Shown here piece by piece: positions 16,551 through 24,237 of a DNA stretch of 36,053 nt. A program made the position numbers and the translations under genes. The first letter of the stretch is position 1. Each line of letters starts with the position of its first letter. Origin of the DNA: an uncultured Myxococcales bacterium (GTDB lineage: Bacteria; Myxococcota_A; Polyangia; Nannocystales; Nannocystaceae); contig CADEGN010000017.1 of NCBI GenBank assembly GCA_902826865.1, positions 1-36,053 of the forward strand. The letters run 5' to 3'. Under the pieces are notes generated by a model. The model did no database searches. It was not told where the DNA came from and saw only the letters and a list, made by a program, of their open reading frames with translations.

Positions 16551-17282
16551 ATGCTTTGTGCTCGCGCGGCCAACTTCAGGTGCGAGCGCCGCTGCTACCG
16601 CGTCAACCAGATCCCGCTGCGTCCGCCGCCAGCTGCGAACGCCGACGAGCGCCTGATTCACCTCAAGCTCGATCCCCGCATAGCTGCGGGGATCGAATTC
16701 CGTCCGCAACCAACGCGTGAGGCCATCCGACGCCCCGCGGTAAGGGTAGTTGAAACGCACGCGCAGCGGCGCGGGTGCGCTGGCGAATGCATCGCGCAGC
16801 GCGCCCGTCCAGGCGCGTTCGGCCACCCGCCTCGGATCGTAGAGGAGTCCCAGATCCGCATTTCGCTGCTTGCCGTCCAGCATCGGCGTAAACGAGTGGA
16901 TCGCGAGGTGGAGTACAAACCGATGCTTTGCGATCTCGCGCGCAATGGCGACGCGTGCCCGCTCGCGGTGGGGGCGGTGCCACCGCGCCAGGATCTGCTC
17001 GCGCTCGTCGCGGGACAGCGCCCGGGTGAAACTGGAAAACACACCGCGATTGCGCTCGTGGCGATTGAGATCCACGAGCAGCCGAGTGACATCGGCGGCC
17101 ACCAGGGGCGCGCCGAGCTGGCGCGCCAGTCGGCGCGCCAGCTCGAGCGCGCCCGGATCGAAGCCCCTGTGCGTCTCGAGCAACGCACGGGCAGGGGCCA
17201 GCACCAGCCGCCAGCGTGCCGGCACCCGGTTACCCCCGTGCTCGCAGGTGACGACAAGCCGGGGCGGGCGGGCTCTAGGCAC
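16536..17282 (-). CDS. N-formylglutamate amidohydrolase-family protein
   Basis: A 248-residue metal-dependent amide hydrolase. Family blocks seen: VVTCEHGGNRVP (about 9-20), ETHRGFDPGALELARRLA (about 36-53), VDLNRHERNRGVFS (about 69-82), LHLAIHSFTPMLDG (about 125-138) and GIELEVNQALV near the C-terminus. In N-formylglutamate deformylase these carry the metal-binding Glu/His residues. No histidine-degradation genes are nearby, so the classical role is doubtful; here it probably cleaves an amide or amino-acid conjugate made by the two ligases upstream. The start is GTG 17282, which overlaps the stop of the GCS2 gene (17275-17277) by 8 bases. The in-frame sequence further upstream overlaps that gene and is not protein-like. 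Confidence 0.85.
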   Translation of the reverse strand: MPRARPPRLVVTCEHGGNRVPARWRLVLAPARALLETHRGFDPGALELARRLARQLGAPLVAADVTRLLVDLNRHERNRGVFSSFTRALSRDEREQILARWHRPHRERARVAIAREIAKHRFVLHLAIHSFTPMLDGKQRNADLGLLYDPRRVAERAWTGALRDAFASAPAPLRVRFNYPYRGASDGLTRWLRTEFDPRSYAGIELEVNQALVGVRSWRRTQRDLVDAVAAALAPEVGRASTKHGRSR

Positions 17283-18498
17283 CGAAGCTCCGACCGTCGC
17301 GCAAGCAGTCGGAGAGCTGGCGGTAAACACCCTCGACGGCCGCGCGATCGAAGTCCGTTCCGAGCTCGGCGAGGATCCGGCGGGCCAAACACCCACGTTC
17401 AAAAATCGTCTTGAGTGCTGCCCGGAAACCCGTGGGCGTGGTGGCGTCCCAAAGCTCAGCGGCGAGCTCCGCCCAGAGATCGCGCGCGGACATGCGCGTC
17501 TGCGTCCGGCCAAGCGCACGCAGCAGCTTCACGTCGTCGATCAGCGCCGCATCCGCGGGCCCAACCACGCGTCGGAGCACCCCCGCAAGCGCATCGGTCT
17601 CGAGTGCCTTGAGGTCCGCGAGGCTGATCCAGCGCTCAGTGCAAAGCGCGCGCACCAACTCTCCACACAGATGGGCGATCGCCAGATCGGCGGTGGGGTG
17701 CTCTTGCAAGTCGATCACCCGAATCTCGATCGCGTTGCGCTGAAACCTCGCGATCGCACCGCGCGAATTGAGCCACTCGTCCTGCAACTCGCCCTCGGGA
17801 TCAAACGGCGCGATGTCGCGATACATCGGCGCAAGGATCTCCCGCTCATAGTCCGAGCGCGTCCACACCGGCTCGGGCACAACGCGGCCCATGACCGAAG
17901 CGATCCGTTTTTGATTTTCGAAGTACACCTGCAGGCGGTTGTCGAGCACACCGGTGGCACGGCCCTCGATCACCGGGGAACTCGCGGCCAACGCCGGGAG
18001 AATCGGCAAGACCGCACGGATCGCCGCGTGCAGCGTGCCGAACTCGTCGTCACCGCAAAACGGCAGGTTGATGTGCATGCTCTGCAGGTTGACCCAGCCG
18101 TGGCCGCGGGTGCCAAATACCCGGTCGTAGGTGGAATAGATCGGCTTGCCATCGTGCGGCCACAGCCGGCCCTCCGCCGGGTTCATCGTCGGGTGCATCG
18201 CCGTCGGCAACAACATGGCCCCTTGCCCGGAAAGCCACCCCTGGAGCTGGGCAAGGGCGTCGGCCATCGCCGCGGGGACGCCTGTCAGTTCGGCGACCGG
18301 CCCGTTCGTTTTGAGCTCAACGACGTGAAGGGCGAGCTCGTTCGAGCATGCGATGTCACCGAAAGAGACCTCATTGGCGTACTCGCCCGCAAACGAGCGC
18401 AGGAGCTCGTCGCAGATCGGACGCACAGCGAGTGTGCGTGCGTCGACAATCATGTACTCGAGCTCGATGCCCCAACCCTCGAACAAACGCAGGGTCAC
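17275..18498 (-). CDS. GCS2-family glutamate-cysteine ligase-like amidoligase
   Basis: A 407-residue member of the glutamine-synthetase-fold carboxylate-amine ligases (GCS2, YbdK-like). The N-terminus GWGIELEYMIVDARTL (about 7-22) is the ATP/metal-binding GxExE strand. Other landmarks are ELALHVVELKTNGP, HGWVNLQSMHINLPF and IARFQRNAIEIRVIDLQEHP, where conserved Arg and Glu residues bind the substrate. Family members join glutamate to an amine or amino acid using ATP. Glutathione synthesis is possible but unlikely, because no glutathione synthetase is present and the neighbours are amide hydrolases. The start is GTG 18498, overlapping the RimK-like stop by 4 bases (GTGA). The longer upstream frame is within that gene. 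Confidence 0.88.
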   Translation of the reverse strand: MTLRLFEGWGIELEYMIVDARTLAVRPICDELLRSFAGEYANEVSFGDIACSNELALHVVELKTNGPVAELTGVPAAMADALAQLQGWLSGQGAMLLPTAMHPTMNPAEGRLWPHDGKPIYSTYDRVFGTRGHGWVNLQSMHINLPFCGDDEFGTLHAAIRAVLPILPALAASSPVIEGRATGVLDNRLQVYFENQKRIASVMGRVVPEPVWTRSDYEREILAPMYRDIAPFDPEGELQDEWLNSRGAIARFQRNAIEIRVIDLQEHPTADLAIAHLCGELVRALCTERWISLADLKALETDALAGVLRRVVGPADAALIDDVKLLRALGRTQTRMSARDLWAELAAELWDATTPTGFRAALKTIFERGCLARRILAELGTDFDRAAVEGVYRQLSDCLRDGRSFGA

Positions 18499-19970
18499 AG
18501 CGGCCTCCTGCGGGCCTCGAGCCGCTGGCGGAACACTCGCATTACGGTGCGGTAAAGCTCGTCCTGAAGCAGCGCGTCCTCCACTCCACAATCGATACTC
18601 GGGTTGTCGTTGACCTCGATCACCGAGTAGTGGCCTTCGACGATCTCTTTGATGTCAACTCCGTAGAGCCCATCGCCGATGAGGTTGGCGGCCTTGACGG
18701 CTGTCCGCAGCAGCTTTCGCGGCAGCTTATCCAGCGCGACCGCCTCCGACGGTCCTTCTTCGCCGCTCGGGGCTTCGTGATCCCGACGGATCACCTGCCA
18801 ATGCTGCGAGGCCATGTAGTAACGGCAGGCGTAGATCGGCTTCTGGTCAAACACGCCGATCCGCCAGTCGAATGCCGTGGGCGCGTACTCCTGGGCGATG
18901 ACAAGATCGGAGCGGGTCAGAAGGCGATCGAGCTGGGCGTGAAACTCATCCGGGGTCTCCGCCTTGGTCACTCCCTGTGAGAATGAGCTATCGGGCTGCT
19001 TGAGGATGCATGGCAGCCCGAGCCGGACCAGGGCCTCGGCTGCGTTTCCGCGGTGCACAACCATCGTGCGTGGGGTCGGCACGTCGTGTTGGTGGAGAAG
19101 CTCAGCGAGAAACACCTTGTTCGTACAACGTAGGATCGACTCCGGATCGTCGATCACCACCAGCCCCTCCGCGGCCGCTTTCTGCGCGAAGCGGTACGTA
19201 CGGTGGTTGACGCTGGTGGTTTCGCGGATGAACAGCGCGTCAAACTCGGCCAGGTGGCCGAAGTCCTGCTTGTCGATGATTTGGACATCGAACCCAAGCG
19301 ACTCGGCGGCGCCGACAAACTTCGAGATCGCGCGCTCGTCGGACGGCGGCTGCGCCTCGTCGGGGTCGACGAGGATCGCAAGGTCATACGCCGTCACATT
19401 TCGGCCGATCTTGACGTGATGACGGCGGCGGAAGTAGTCGCGCGCGACCTCGGTGAGAAACTCGCGGTGCTCGGCCGGGACATCGGAGGGCGCGAGGGCT
19501 TCCACGCCATCGAGCGACCACTTCTTGGTCCGCGAATTCTGGAGAAACTCGGCCCGCAAGAGCGGCGCCGGGAACCGCCGGAACAGCGCCAGGGCCAGGC
19601 GGGAGTGCCGTTCCGCGATATTTCGGCCAAAATACGCGGTCAACACGAATCGCTCGGATTGAATCGGCCGCAAGCTCTTCTGGATGACTTCCTCGATCTC
19701 GTCACCTACCACGTTCGCAATTGTGCGCGACTTGAGATCCTGGATGGTCGCCGAGGTCGGGAACGGACGCTGACCACGCGCCGCGGCCACCAATGAAACG
19801 TAGTAGCCAAGCTTCTGATAGCGGTACGACCGACACAGGTTGAACACCTTGGCGTCGACCAGGTCCACGTATTCGGGCTTGGTCAGATACTCACGGGCCT
19901 GCACCACCCGGGCGCCCGCGATCTCAATCGGCCAGTCACCGGGATCGCTGACGACGATGAGGATCGGCAT
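18495..19970 (-). CDS. RimK-like ATP-grasp ligase with N-terminal RLAN domain
   Basis: A 491-residue peptide-type ligase. The N-terminal part (about 1-170, containing LVDAKVFNLCRSYRYQKLGYYVSLVA) matches the RLAN domain that precedes RimK-type ATP-grasp modules. A Rossmann-like pre-ATP-grasp region (about 200-290) follows. The ATP-grasp domain has the ATP-binding ILKQPDSSFSQGV segment, VIAQEYAPTAFDWRIGVFDQKPIYACRYYMA, and the metal-binding SVIEVNDNPSID (Glu452, Asn454, Asn456). Such enzymes add amino acids, often glutamate, through an acyl-phosphate. It starts at ATG 19970, only 2 bases after the peptidase stop, and overlaps GCS2 downstream, so all four genes share one message. Confidence 0.92.
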   Translation of the reverse strand: MPILIVVSDPGDWPIEIAGARVVQAREYLTKPEYVDLVDAKVFNLCRSYRYQKLGYYVSLVAAARGQRPFPTSATIQDLKSRTIANVVGDEIEEVIQKSLRPIQSERFVLTAYFGRNIAERHSRLALALFRRFPAPLLRAEFLQNSRTKKWSLDGVEALAPSDVPAEHREFLTEVARDYFRRRHHVKIGRNVTAYDLAILVDPDEAQPPSDERAISKFVGAAESLGFDVQIIDKQDFGHLAEFDALFIRETTSVNHRTYRFAQKAAAEGLVVIDDPESILRCTNKVFLAELLHQHDVPTPRTMVVHRGNAAEALVRLGLPCILKQPDSSFSQGVTKAETPDEFHAQLDRLLTRSDLVIAQEYAPTAFDWRIGVFDQKPIYACRYYMASQHWQVIRRDHEAPSGEEGPSEAVALDKLPRKLLRTAVKAANLIGDGLYGVDIKEIVEGHYSVIEVNDNPSIDCGVEDALLQDELYRTVMRVFRQRLEARRRPL

Positions 19971-19972
19971 CG

Positions 19973-20722
19973 CTAGGCCTCGATCGATCCGGCCACCGGC
20001 TTGGGCGGGCGGACGAGCAACAAGTTCGCGTCGTAGGTGAGAACGCCGAGCAGGATCGCGGCCTGCACGCGCTCGATTGGGATGTGATAGTAGTGCCCTT
20101 CCGACAGGGGATTGATCGCGTACGGATCGGCGATCGTGACCGTGCCGTCAGTCTTGTCGTACCCGGATAGAACCACGAAGTGACCCACCGGCTCGCCGCG
20201 GACGTCGTCAGGCTCGTTGGTCGCGCCGATCTCGCGCGCCTTTCCGTAGAGATATGTGGCGGACAGCCCGGTGAGAATCGGCCGACCGCGGGCCAGGTAA
20301 CGCCGGAGCAGCCTGGCCGACATCTGTTCGAAGCGCACGCGCCCACCGAGCTCGAGAAACTCGAGGTAGGCGGCCGTCGCGGTCCGCAACTTCGGGTCTT
20401 GCTTGAACTCCGCTTGCGATCGTAGCCGGTCGGCCAAGACGACGTCGTCGCTGAACCATGACGGGTCGAACATCTGGAGGTTGTACGTAAAGATGGTGGC
20501 CTCGTACCCGTTGCGTAGGGCGTGGCAGCCGAGCATGACCGCCAGCGTTCCGCCATCTTCAAGCATGGGCACCTCGCTCACCACGCGTGAGATGTCGATC
20601 TGGTCGCCGTAGTAGCGGTAGACGGCGTGCAGCGCGGTCGGGCCGCAGGTGATGTCGTCGGGTTGCGGGAGGATCTCGAACTCGAGCCGCGATCGGGGCG
20701 GTGTCGTCGACCACTTACTCAT
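19973..20722 (-). CDS. C39-like papain-fold cysteine peptidase
   Basis: A 249-residue cysteine peptidase of the C39 type. The catalytic set is visible: oxyanion Gln20 and nucleophile Cys26 in LPQPDDITCGPTALHAVYRYYG, His181 in GEPVGHFVVLSGYD, and Asp199 in VTIADPYA. No ABC-transporter domain and no membrane segment are fused, unlike bacteriocin exporters, so it is likely cytoplasmic. The N-terminus has no clear signal. ATG 20722 was chosen because upstream in-frame sequence runs into the divergent adenine deaminase gene. It is first in the four-gene operon and would cleave a peptide or amide product, possibly acting as a tag remover or precursor processor. Confidence 0.88.
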   Translation of the reverse strand: MSKWSTTPPRSRLEFEILPQPDDITCGPTALHAVYRYYGDQIDISRVVSEVPMLEDGGTLAVMLGCHALRNGYEATIFTYNLQMFDPSWFSDDVVLADRLRSQAEFKQDPKLRTATAAYLEFLELGGRVRFEQMSARLLRRYLARGRPILTGLSATYLYGKAREIGATNEPDDVRGEPVGHFVVLSGYDKTDGTVTIADPYAINPLSEGHYYHIPIERVQAAILLGVLTYDANLLLVRPPKPVAGSIEA

Positions 20723-20786
20723 GAACTCGGGGCCTAAATGGTAGCAAAACCGAAACGACGGTCCAATCGGAGCGTTCGATCCTACA

Positions 20787-21812
20787 ATGGTACGCATGGA
20801 CGCCCCCGTGAGCGAGGCCTTTCTGCGCGGAATGCCGAAGGTCGAGCTGCATCTCCACATTGAAGGCACGCTTGAGCCCGAGAGCATGTTTGTGCTTGCG
20901 GAGCGAAACCGCATCAGGCTCCCCTGGCCCGATGTCGAAGCGCTGCGAGCTGCCTATGCCTTCTCCGATCTGCAGTCGTTTCTCGACGTGTACTACCGCG
21001 GCGCCGACGTTCTGCGCACCGCGGAGGACTTTTACGAGTTGGCGTGGGCCTGGTGCCGGCGCGCGGCCGCGGACCACACGCGTCACGCCGAGGTGTTCTT
21101 CGACCCACAAACCCATACGGGTCGCGGCATCGCGCTGGCCGCCGTGATCGATGGCCTCGAGGCTGCGTTTCACCGCGCCGAGCGCGAGCTCGGTCTGCAC
21201 GTGGCCATGATCCCGTGCTTTGTCCGCCACCTCGACGAAGCCGCTGCGTTGGCGACGCTCGAGGCGGCCCGACCTTGGTGGGATCGCTTCGTGGCGTTTG
21301 GCCTCGACTCGGCGGAGCTGGGCAACCCGCCGGAGAAGTTCGCAGCTGCGTTCGCAGCGGTTCGAGCCGCCGGGCTGCGCGTAGTCGCCCACGCCGGAGA
21401 GGAGGGTCCGCCCGCATACATCCTTGGGGCACTCGACCGGCTTGGTGCCGTTCGCATCGACCACGGCGTCCGCTGCCTCGAAGACGAGGCCGTGGTTGCC
21501 CGCCTCGTCCGTGAACAGATCCCTTTGACGGTGTGCCCGCTCTCGAACGTTCGGTTGCGCGTGTTCCACCGCATCGAGGACCACAACTTATGCGAGCTGG
21601 TGGCGCGAGGCCTGTGCGTGACGATCAACTCGGATGACCCGGCTTATTTCGGCGGTTACCTCGGTGACAACTACGTCGCGGTCGCCCGGGCGTTCAACCT
21701 GGGCCGGCCGGCGATGGTCCGCTTGGCCCACAATGCGATCTCCGCAGCGTTCGTCGACGACGCGTACCGTGCGTCCCTCCGGGCAGAGCTCGACGCATAC
21801 GTCGGGTCGTGA
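20787..21812 (+). CDS. adenine deaminase (adenosine-deaminase-like fold)
   Basis: A 341-residue zinc hydrolase that most likely deaminates adenine to hypoxanthine. The zinc site includes His22/His24 in ELHLHIEGTLEPE, His202 in VVAHAGEEGPP with catalytic Glu205, His226 in RIDHGVRC, and Asp283/Asp284 in NSDDPAYFGGY. The segments DLQSFLDVYYRGADVLRTAEDFYELAW, FFDPQTHTGRG and CPLSNVRLRVF match the bacterial adenine aminohydrolase subgroup rather than true adenosine deaminase, which lacks the long NSDDPAYF loop in this form. The start is ATG 20787; ATG 20796 is an alternative. It is divergent from the amidoligase operon with a 64-base spacer. Confidence 0.93.
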   Translation: MVRMDAPVSEAFLRGMPKVELHLHIEGTLEPESMFVLAERNRIRLPWPDVEALRAAYAFSDLQSFLDVYYRGADVLRTAEDFYELAWAWCRRAAADHTRHAEVFFDPQTHTGRGIALAAVIDGLEAAFHRAERELGLHVAMIPCFVRHLDEAAALATLEAARPWWDRFVAFGLDSAELGNPPEKFAAAFAAVRAAGLRVVAHAGEEGPPAYILGALDRLGAVRIDHGVRCLEDEAVVARLVREQIPLTVCPLSNVRLRVFHRIEDHNLCELVARGLCVTINSDDPAYFGGYLGDNYVAVARAFNLGRPAMVRLAHNAISAAFVDDAYRASLRAELDAYVGS

Positions 21813-21883
21813 CCCGCGTCCCCACCCGACAACGGCCGGGGCAACCCCCTCAAGGCGCTCCTGGGCGGGACGATGCTCGGGGG

Positions 21884-22798
21884 ATGGATCCGCGATTGCG
21901 TACGCTGCGGACGCGTCGTCCAGACGAGGGGGTCCGGACCTTCGTCATCGACGAGGGCGAGGCCGACGCTGTGGCGCTCACGCCCCGGCGGGTCGCGGAG
22001 ATATCAAGAACGCTGGTCGAGGCAGCGGATGGCCCGGGCTTCAAGCTTCCGATGCTGCCCGACACCGCTGCAGACGCGATGCGCCTCGCCAACGATCCGA
22101 GCGTGGCGATGGCTACGCTCGAGAAAGTGGTCAGCCGTGACGCGGTGCTCGCCTCACGCATGCTTGCAGTCGCAAATTCCCCTGCCTACGCGACCGGGCA
22201 GAAGGCGCGCAGCCTGGGCGCTGCGCTGCAACGGCTCGGCACAGCCAACGTGCGCGACATCCTCTACCAAAGCGTGATGGAGTGCCATGTGTTTCGCGAT
22301 GATGACGAGCGCGCGGCTCGAGCCGAACGCGATCACGCCGTCTGCGTCGGGCTCATCTCGCGCCACCTGAGCCAGAGCATCGGCTTCGATCCGCAGTACG
22401 CGTTCATCGTTGGCCTGCTCCACGACATCGGCCGCGTCGCCCTCCGCACCCTGGCCAGTCACCCGGCGCTCGCCGATGCCAGCCCCCGCTTGCGCGCGGC
22501 CGTACACGCGAGCGCCCACGCACATCTCGGGGCTCGGATGGCCGCCAAGTGGAACCTCCCGGCGTTGGTGGTGGAAGGGATCCGACGTCACCACGGCTAC
22601 CGGGATTTCGGGCCGGACAGCGGATACTCCCAGGTTGGGCACGCGGTCTCGGTTGCCGATCGATTCGCGATCGCGCTTGGCCTCGGTCGGGCACCACAGC
22701 CCCTCGGGCCTGTCGAATGCGCCATGATTTTCGAGCTCGGCCTCGATCCGGACACCTTACTCGCGAGCACGCGCGAACTGATCGCGCGCGGCCTGTAG
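21884..22798 (+). CDS. HDOD-domain protein
   Basis: A 304-residue protein built on one HDOD domain (about 52-255), a metal-dependent phosphohydrolase-like fold. Visible elements are LPMLPDTAADAMRLANDPSVAMATLEKVVSRDAVLASRMLAVANSPAY, the HD pair His180-Asp181 in GLLHDIGRVAL, and RRHHGY at about 239-244. HDOD proteins generally act as regulatory scaffolds in signalling; many are not catalytic, but this one keeps the HD dyad and a second His-rich site. The N-terminal 50 residues carry no recognised domain. ATG 21884 is preferred, with a G-rich stretch just upstream. GTG 21809, overlapping the adenine deaminase stop by 4 bases, is a possible alternative that would couple the two. Confidence 0.88.
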   Translation: MDPRLRTLRTRRPDEGVRTFVIDEGEADAVALTPRRVAEISRTLVEAADGPGFKLPMLPDTAADAMRLANDPSVAMATLEKVVSRDAVLASRMLAVANSPAYATGQKARSLGAALQRLGTANVRDILYQSVMECHVFRDDDERAARAERDHAVCVGLISRHLSQSIGFDPQYAFIVGLLHDIGRVALRTLASHPALADASPRLRAAVHASAHAHLGARMAAKWNLPALVVEGIRRHHGYRDFGPDSGYSQVGHAVSVADRFAIALGLGRAPQPLGPVECAMIFELGLDPDTLLASTRELIARGL

Positions 22799-22816
22799 GG
22801 GTGTCCGCGGGGTGGC

Positions 22817-24142
22817 TTACGGCGGAGTCTGCACGCAGAAGACGAACAGGCCTTCTCGCGTATCGGACACCAGCACCTTCCCCGAGGGCAGGCGAAGATC
22901 GAGGTCAAAAGCGCCCGAGTACTCCGCAGCCGGAGGGTCCGGCCAAGTCGGCATTCGTGCGACCTCGACGGGCGCGGTTGGATCGTGGATGTCGAGGAGA
23001 ATGAACCCTGCTTCGTAGGCGGCGATGTAGTAGTAGTCGCCCCGAATCGACCCGTTGTGCGGAATCACGTCGCTGCCGAAGCTGTAGGACGCGGCCAACA
23101 CCGGAGACGACGGATCCGAGAGGTCGTAGATCAGCATGTCGTCGAAGTTGAACTCCTCGATCCCAAGGAAGTAGCGGCCGCTCTTGTCGACCGCGCCGCT
23201 GTGGGCATAAATGCCAAACTGCGGCTCCGTAACCCCGACAACCATCGGGAACGTCGGGTCCGACAGATCCACGATGTCCCATTTTTCGTCGTAACCGCCG
23301 CTGACGATCAGCCGATTTCCCGCGGCGTAAACGTCGTGGCAGTCGGTGCCGAGATACGCCCCCACCAGGTCCGGATCGCCGGGATTTTCGAGCGAGAAAA
23401 TGCGGCAAATCCCGGAGCCGCTATTGAGGTAGAGCCGGGCGTCGTAGACGGCGATGGTGTGAATTTCTTCGTGGTACAGACCGGTGTCGTCAACCATCTT
23501 TGGGTTCGCCGGATCAGAGACATCCGCGATCCGCAGGGTGGCAACTTCACCTCGGTCGCCGCCGATATAGACGGTATGGCCGTAGCCGGCGATGTTCCTG
23601 CCTGCCACAGCGCCGTCGAGCGAGAGATGCCCAACTTCCACGAGGGGTTCCTCGGTCACATCGACGATCGACAGACCGTGCGTATACGTGTGCGCGGCGT
23701 ACTCGCGGTCGCCAACGGTGAAGCCGTACGGGCTGCCGTATCGCTCTGTGAACACGTCATAGACGACCGGGGGCCTCGCGTTGAGACTTCCGCAGAACTC
23801 CACTGAGGGTTCCGAGACGGGAGTGCCCATGTCGGGCGCGTCGAACGACGTTGCGCCGCCCGACGACGACGGGCCTGTGTCTACGTCGAAGCCCGTTTCG
23901 GCCCCGGCTGAATCCGCGCCGCCGGAACTCGCAGGGCCTGAGGACGTGCCCAGCACAGCGGACGAGTCGCCCCCTGGAATGCCCCCGCTATCGCTGAATT
24001 CGTCGCCGCCCTCGTCGTCGCTCGCAGCACTCGGCAAACCGGAATAGCACGAGGTCATCGCGAGCACGGCAACGTCCGCAAACCTCTGAAGAGATCGCGA
24101 ACCACTGGCAGCACTTCTGTTGCGTAGTGATGATCGTGGCAA
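22817..24142 (-). CDS. LVIVD-repeat surface lipoprotein
   Basis: A 441-residue secreted protein. The N-terminus has a basic region and a short hydrophobic stretch ending in LAMTSC, a likely lipobox (Cys32), followed by a Ser/Gly/Asp linker to about 105. The rest is a beta-propeller of LVIVD-type repeats, each with a variation of 'I-x-D-V/L-S-D-P-x-x-P' (for example LRIADVSDPANPKMV, WDIVDLSDPTFPMVV, LIYDLSDPSSPVLA, ILLDIHDPTAPVEVA). It resembles the secreted 'choice-of-anchor' LVIVD proteins and probably has a binding or structural role outside the cell. The only start that keeps the signal is TTG 24142, so the true start carries some doubt. It converges on the HDOD gene. Confidence 0.8.
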   Translation of the reverse strand: MPRSSLRNRSAASGSRSLQRFADVAVLAMTSCYSGLPSAASDDEGGDEFSDSGGIPGGDSSAVLGTSSGPASSGGADSAGAETGFDVDTGPSSSGGATSFDAPDMGTPVSEPSVEFCGSLNARPPVVYDVFTERYGSPYGFTVGDREYAAHTYTHGLSIVDVTEEPLVEVGHLSLDGAVAGRNIAGYGHTVYIGGDRGEVATLRIADVSDPANPKMVDDTGLYHEEIHTIAVYDARLYLNSGSGICRIFSLENPGDPDLVGAYLGTDCHDVYAAGNRLIVSGGYDEKWDIVDLSDPTFPMVVGVTEPQFGIYAHSGAVDKSGRYFLGIEEFNFDDMLIYDLSDPSSPVLAASYSFGSDVIPHNGSIRGDYYYIAAYEAGFILLDIHDPTAPVEVARMPTWPDPPAAEYSGAFDLDLRLPSGKVLVSDTREGLFVFCVQTPP

Positions 24143-24237
24143 GCGATACCTGTGGGGTTGTTACGCGCTCGCGGTCATGCATGGAGTTGCCGGTGCGGCC
24201 TTGCGCGATCACTGGGAGCGAAGCAAGATGCAATTCG

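Noticed and set aside
16536..17282. Classical histidine-degradation role for the N-formylglutamate amidohydrolase-like protein
   Set aside because: No hutH, hutU, hutI or hutF is nearby, and the gene is embedded by overlap in an amidoligase operon.
17275..18498. Glutathione synthesis by the GCS2-family protein
   Set aside because: No glutathione synthetase lies nearby, and the operon partners are an ATP-grasp ligase of another type and two amide hydrolases. It cannot be excluded, only judged less likely.
16870..18555. Open frame of 561 codons on the plus strand opposite the amidoligase genes
   Set aside because: It lies antisense to strong GCS2 and amidohydrolase matches, and its own composition (Arg, His, Gln) shows no family.
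20715..21584. Open frame on the minus strand opposite adenine deaminase
   Set aside because: The plus strand carries every active-site motif of adenine deaminase; the antisense frame has none of its own.
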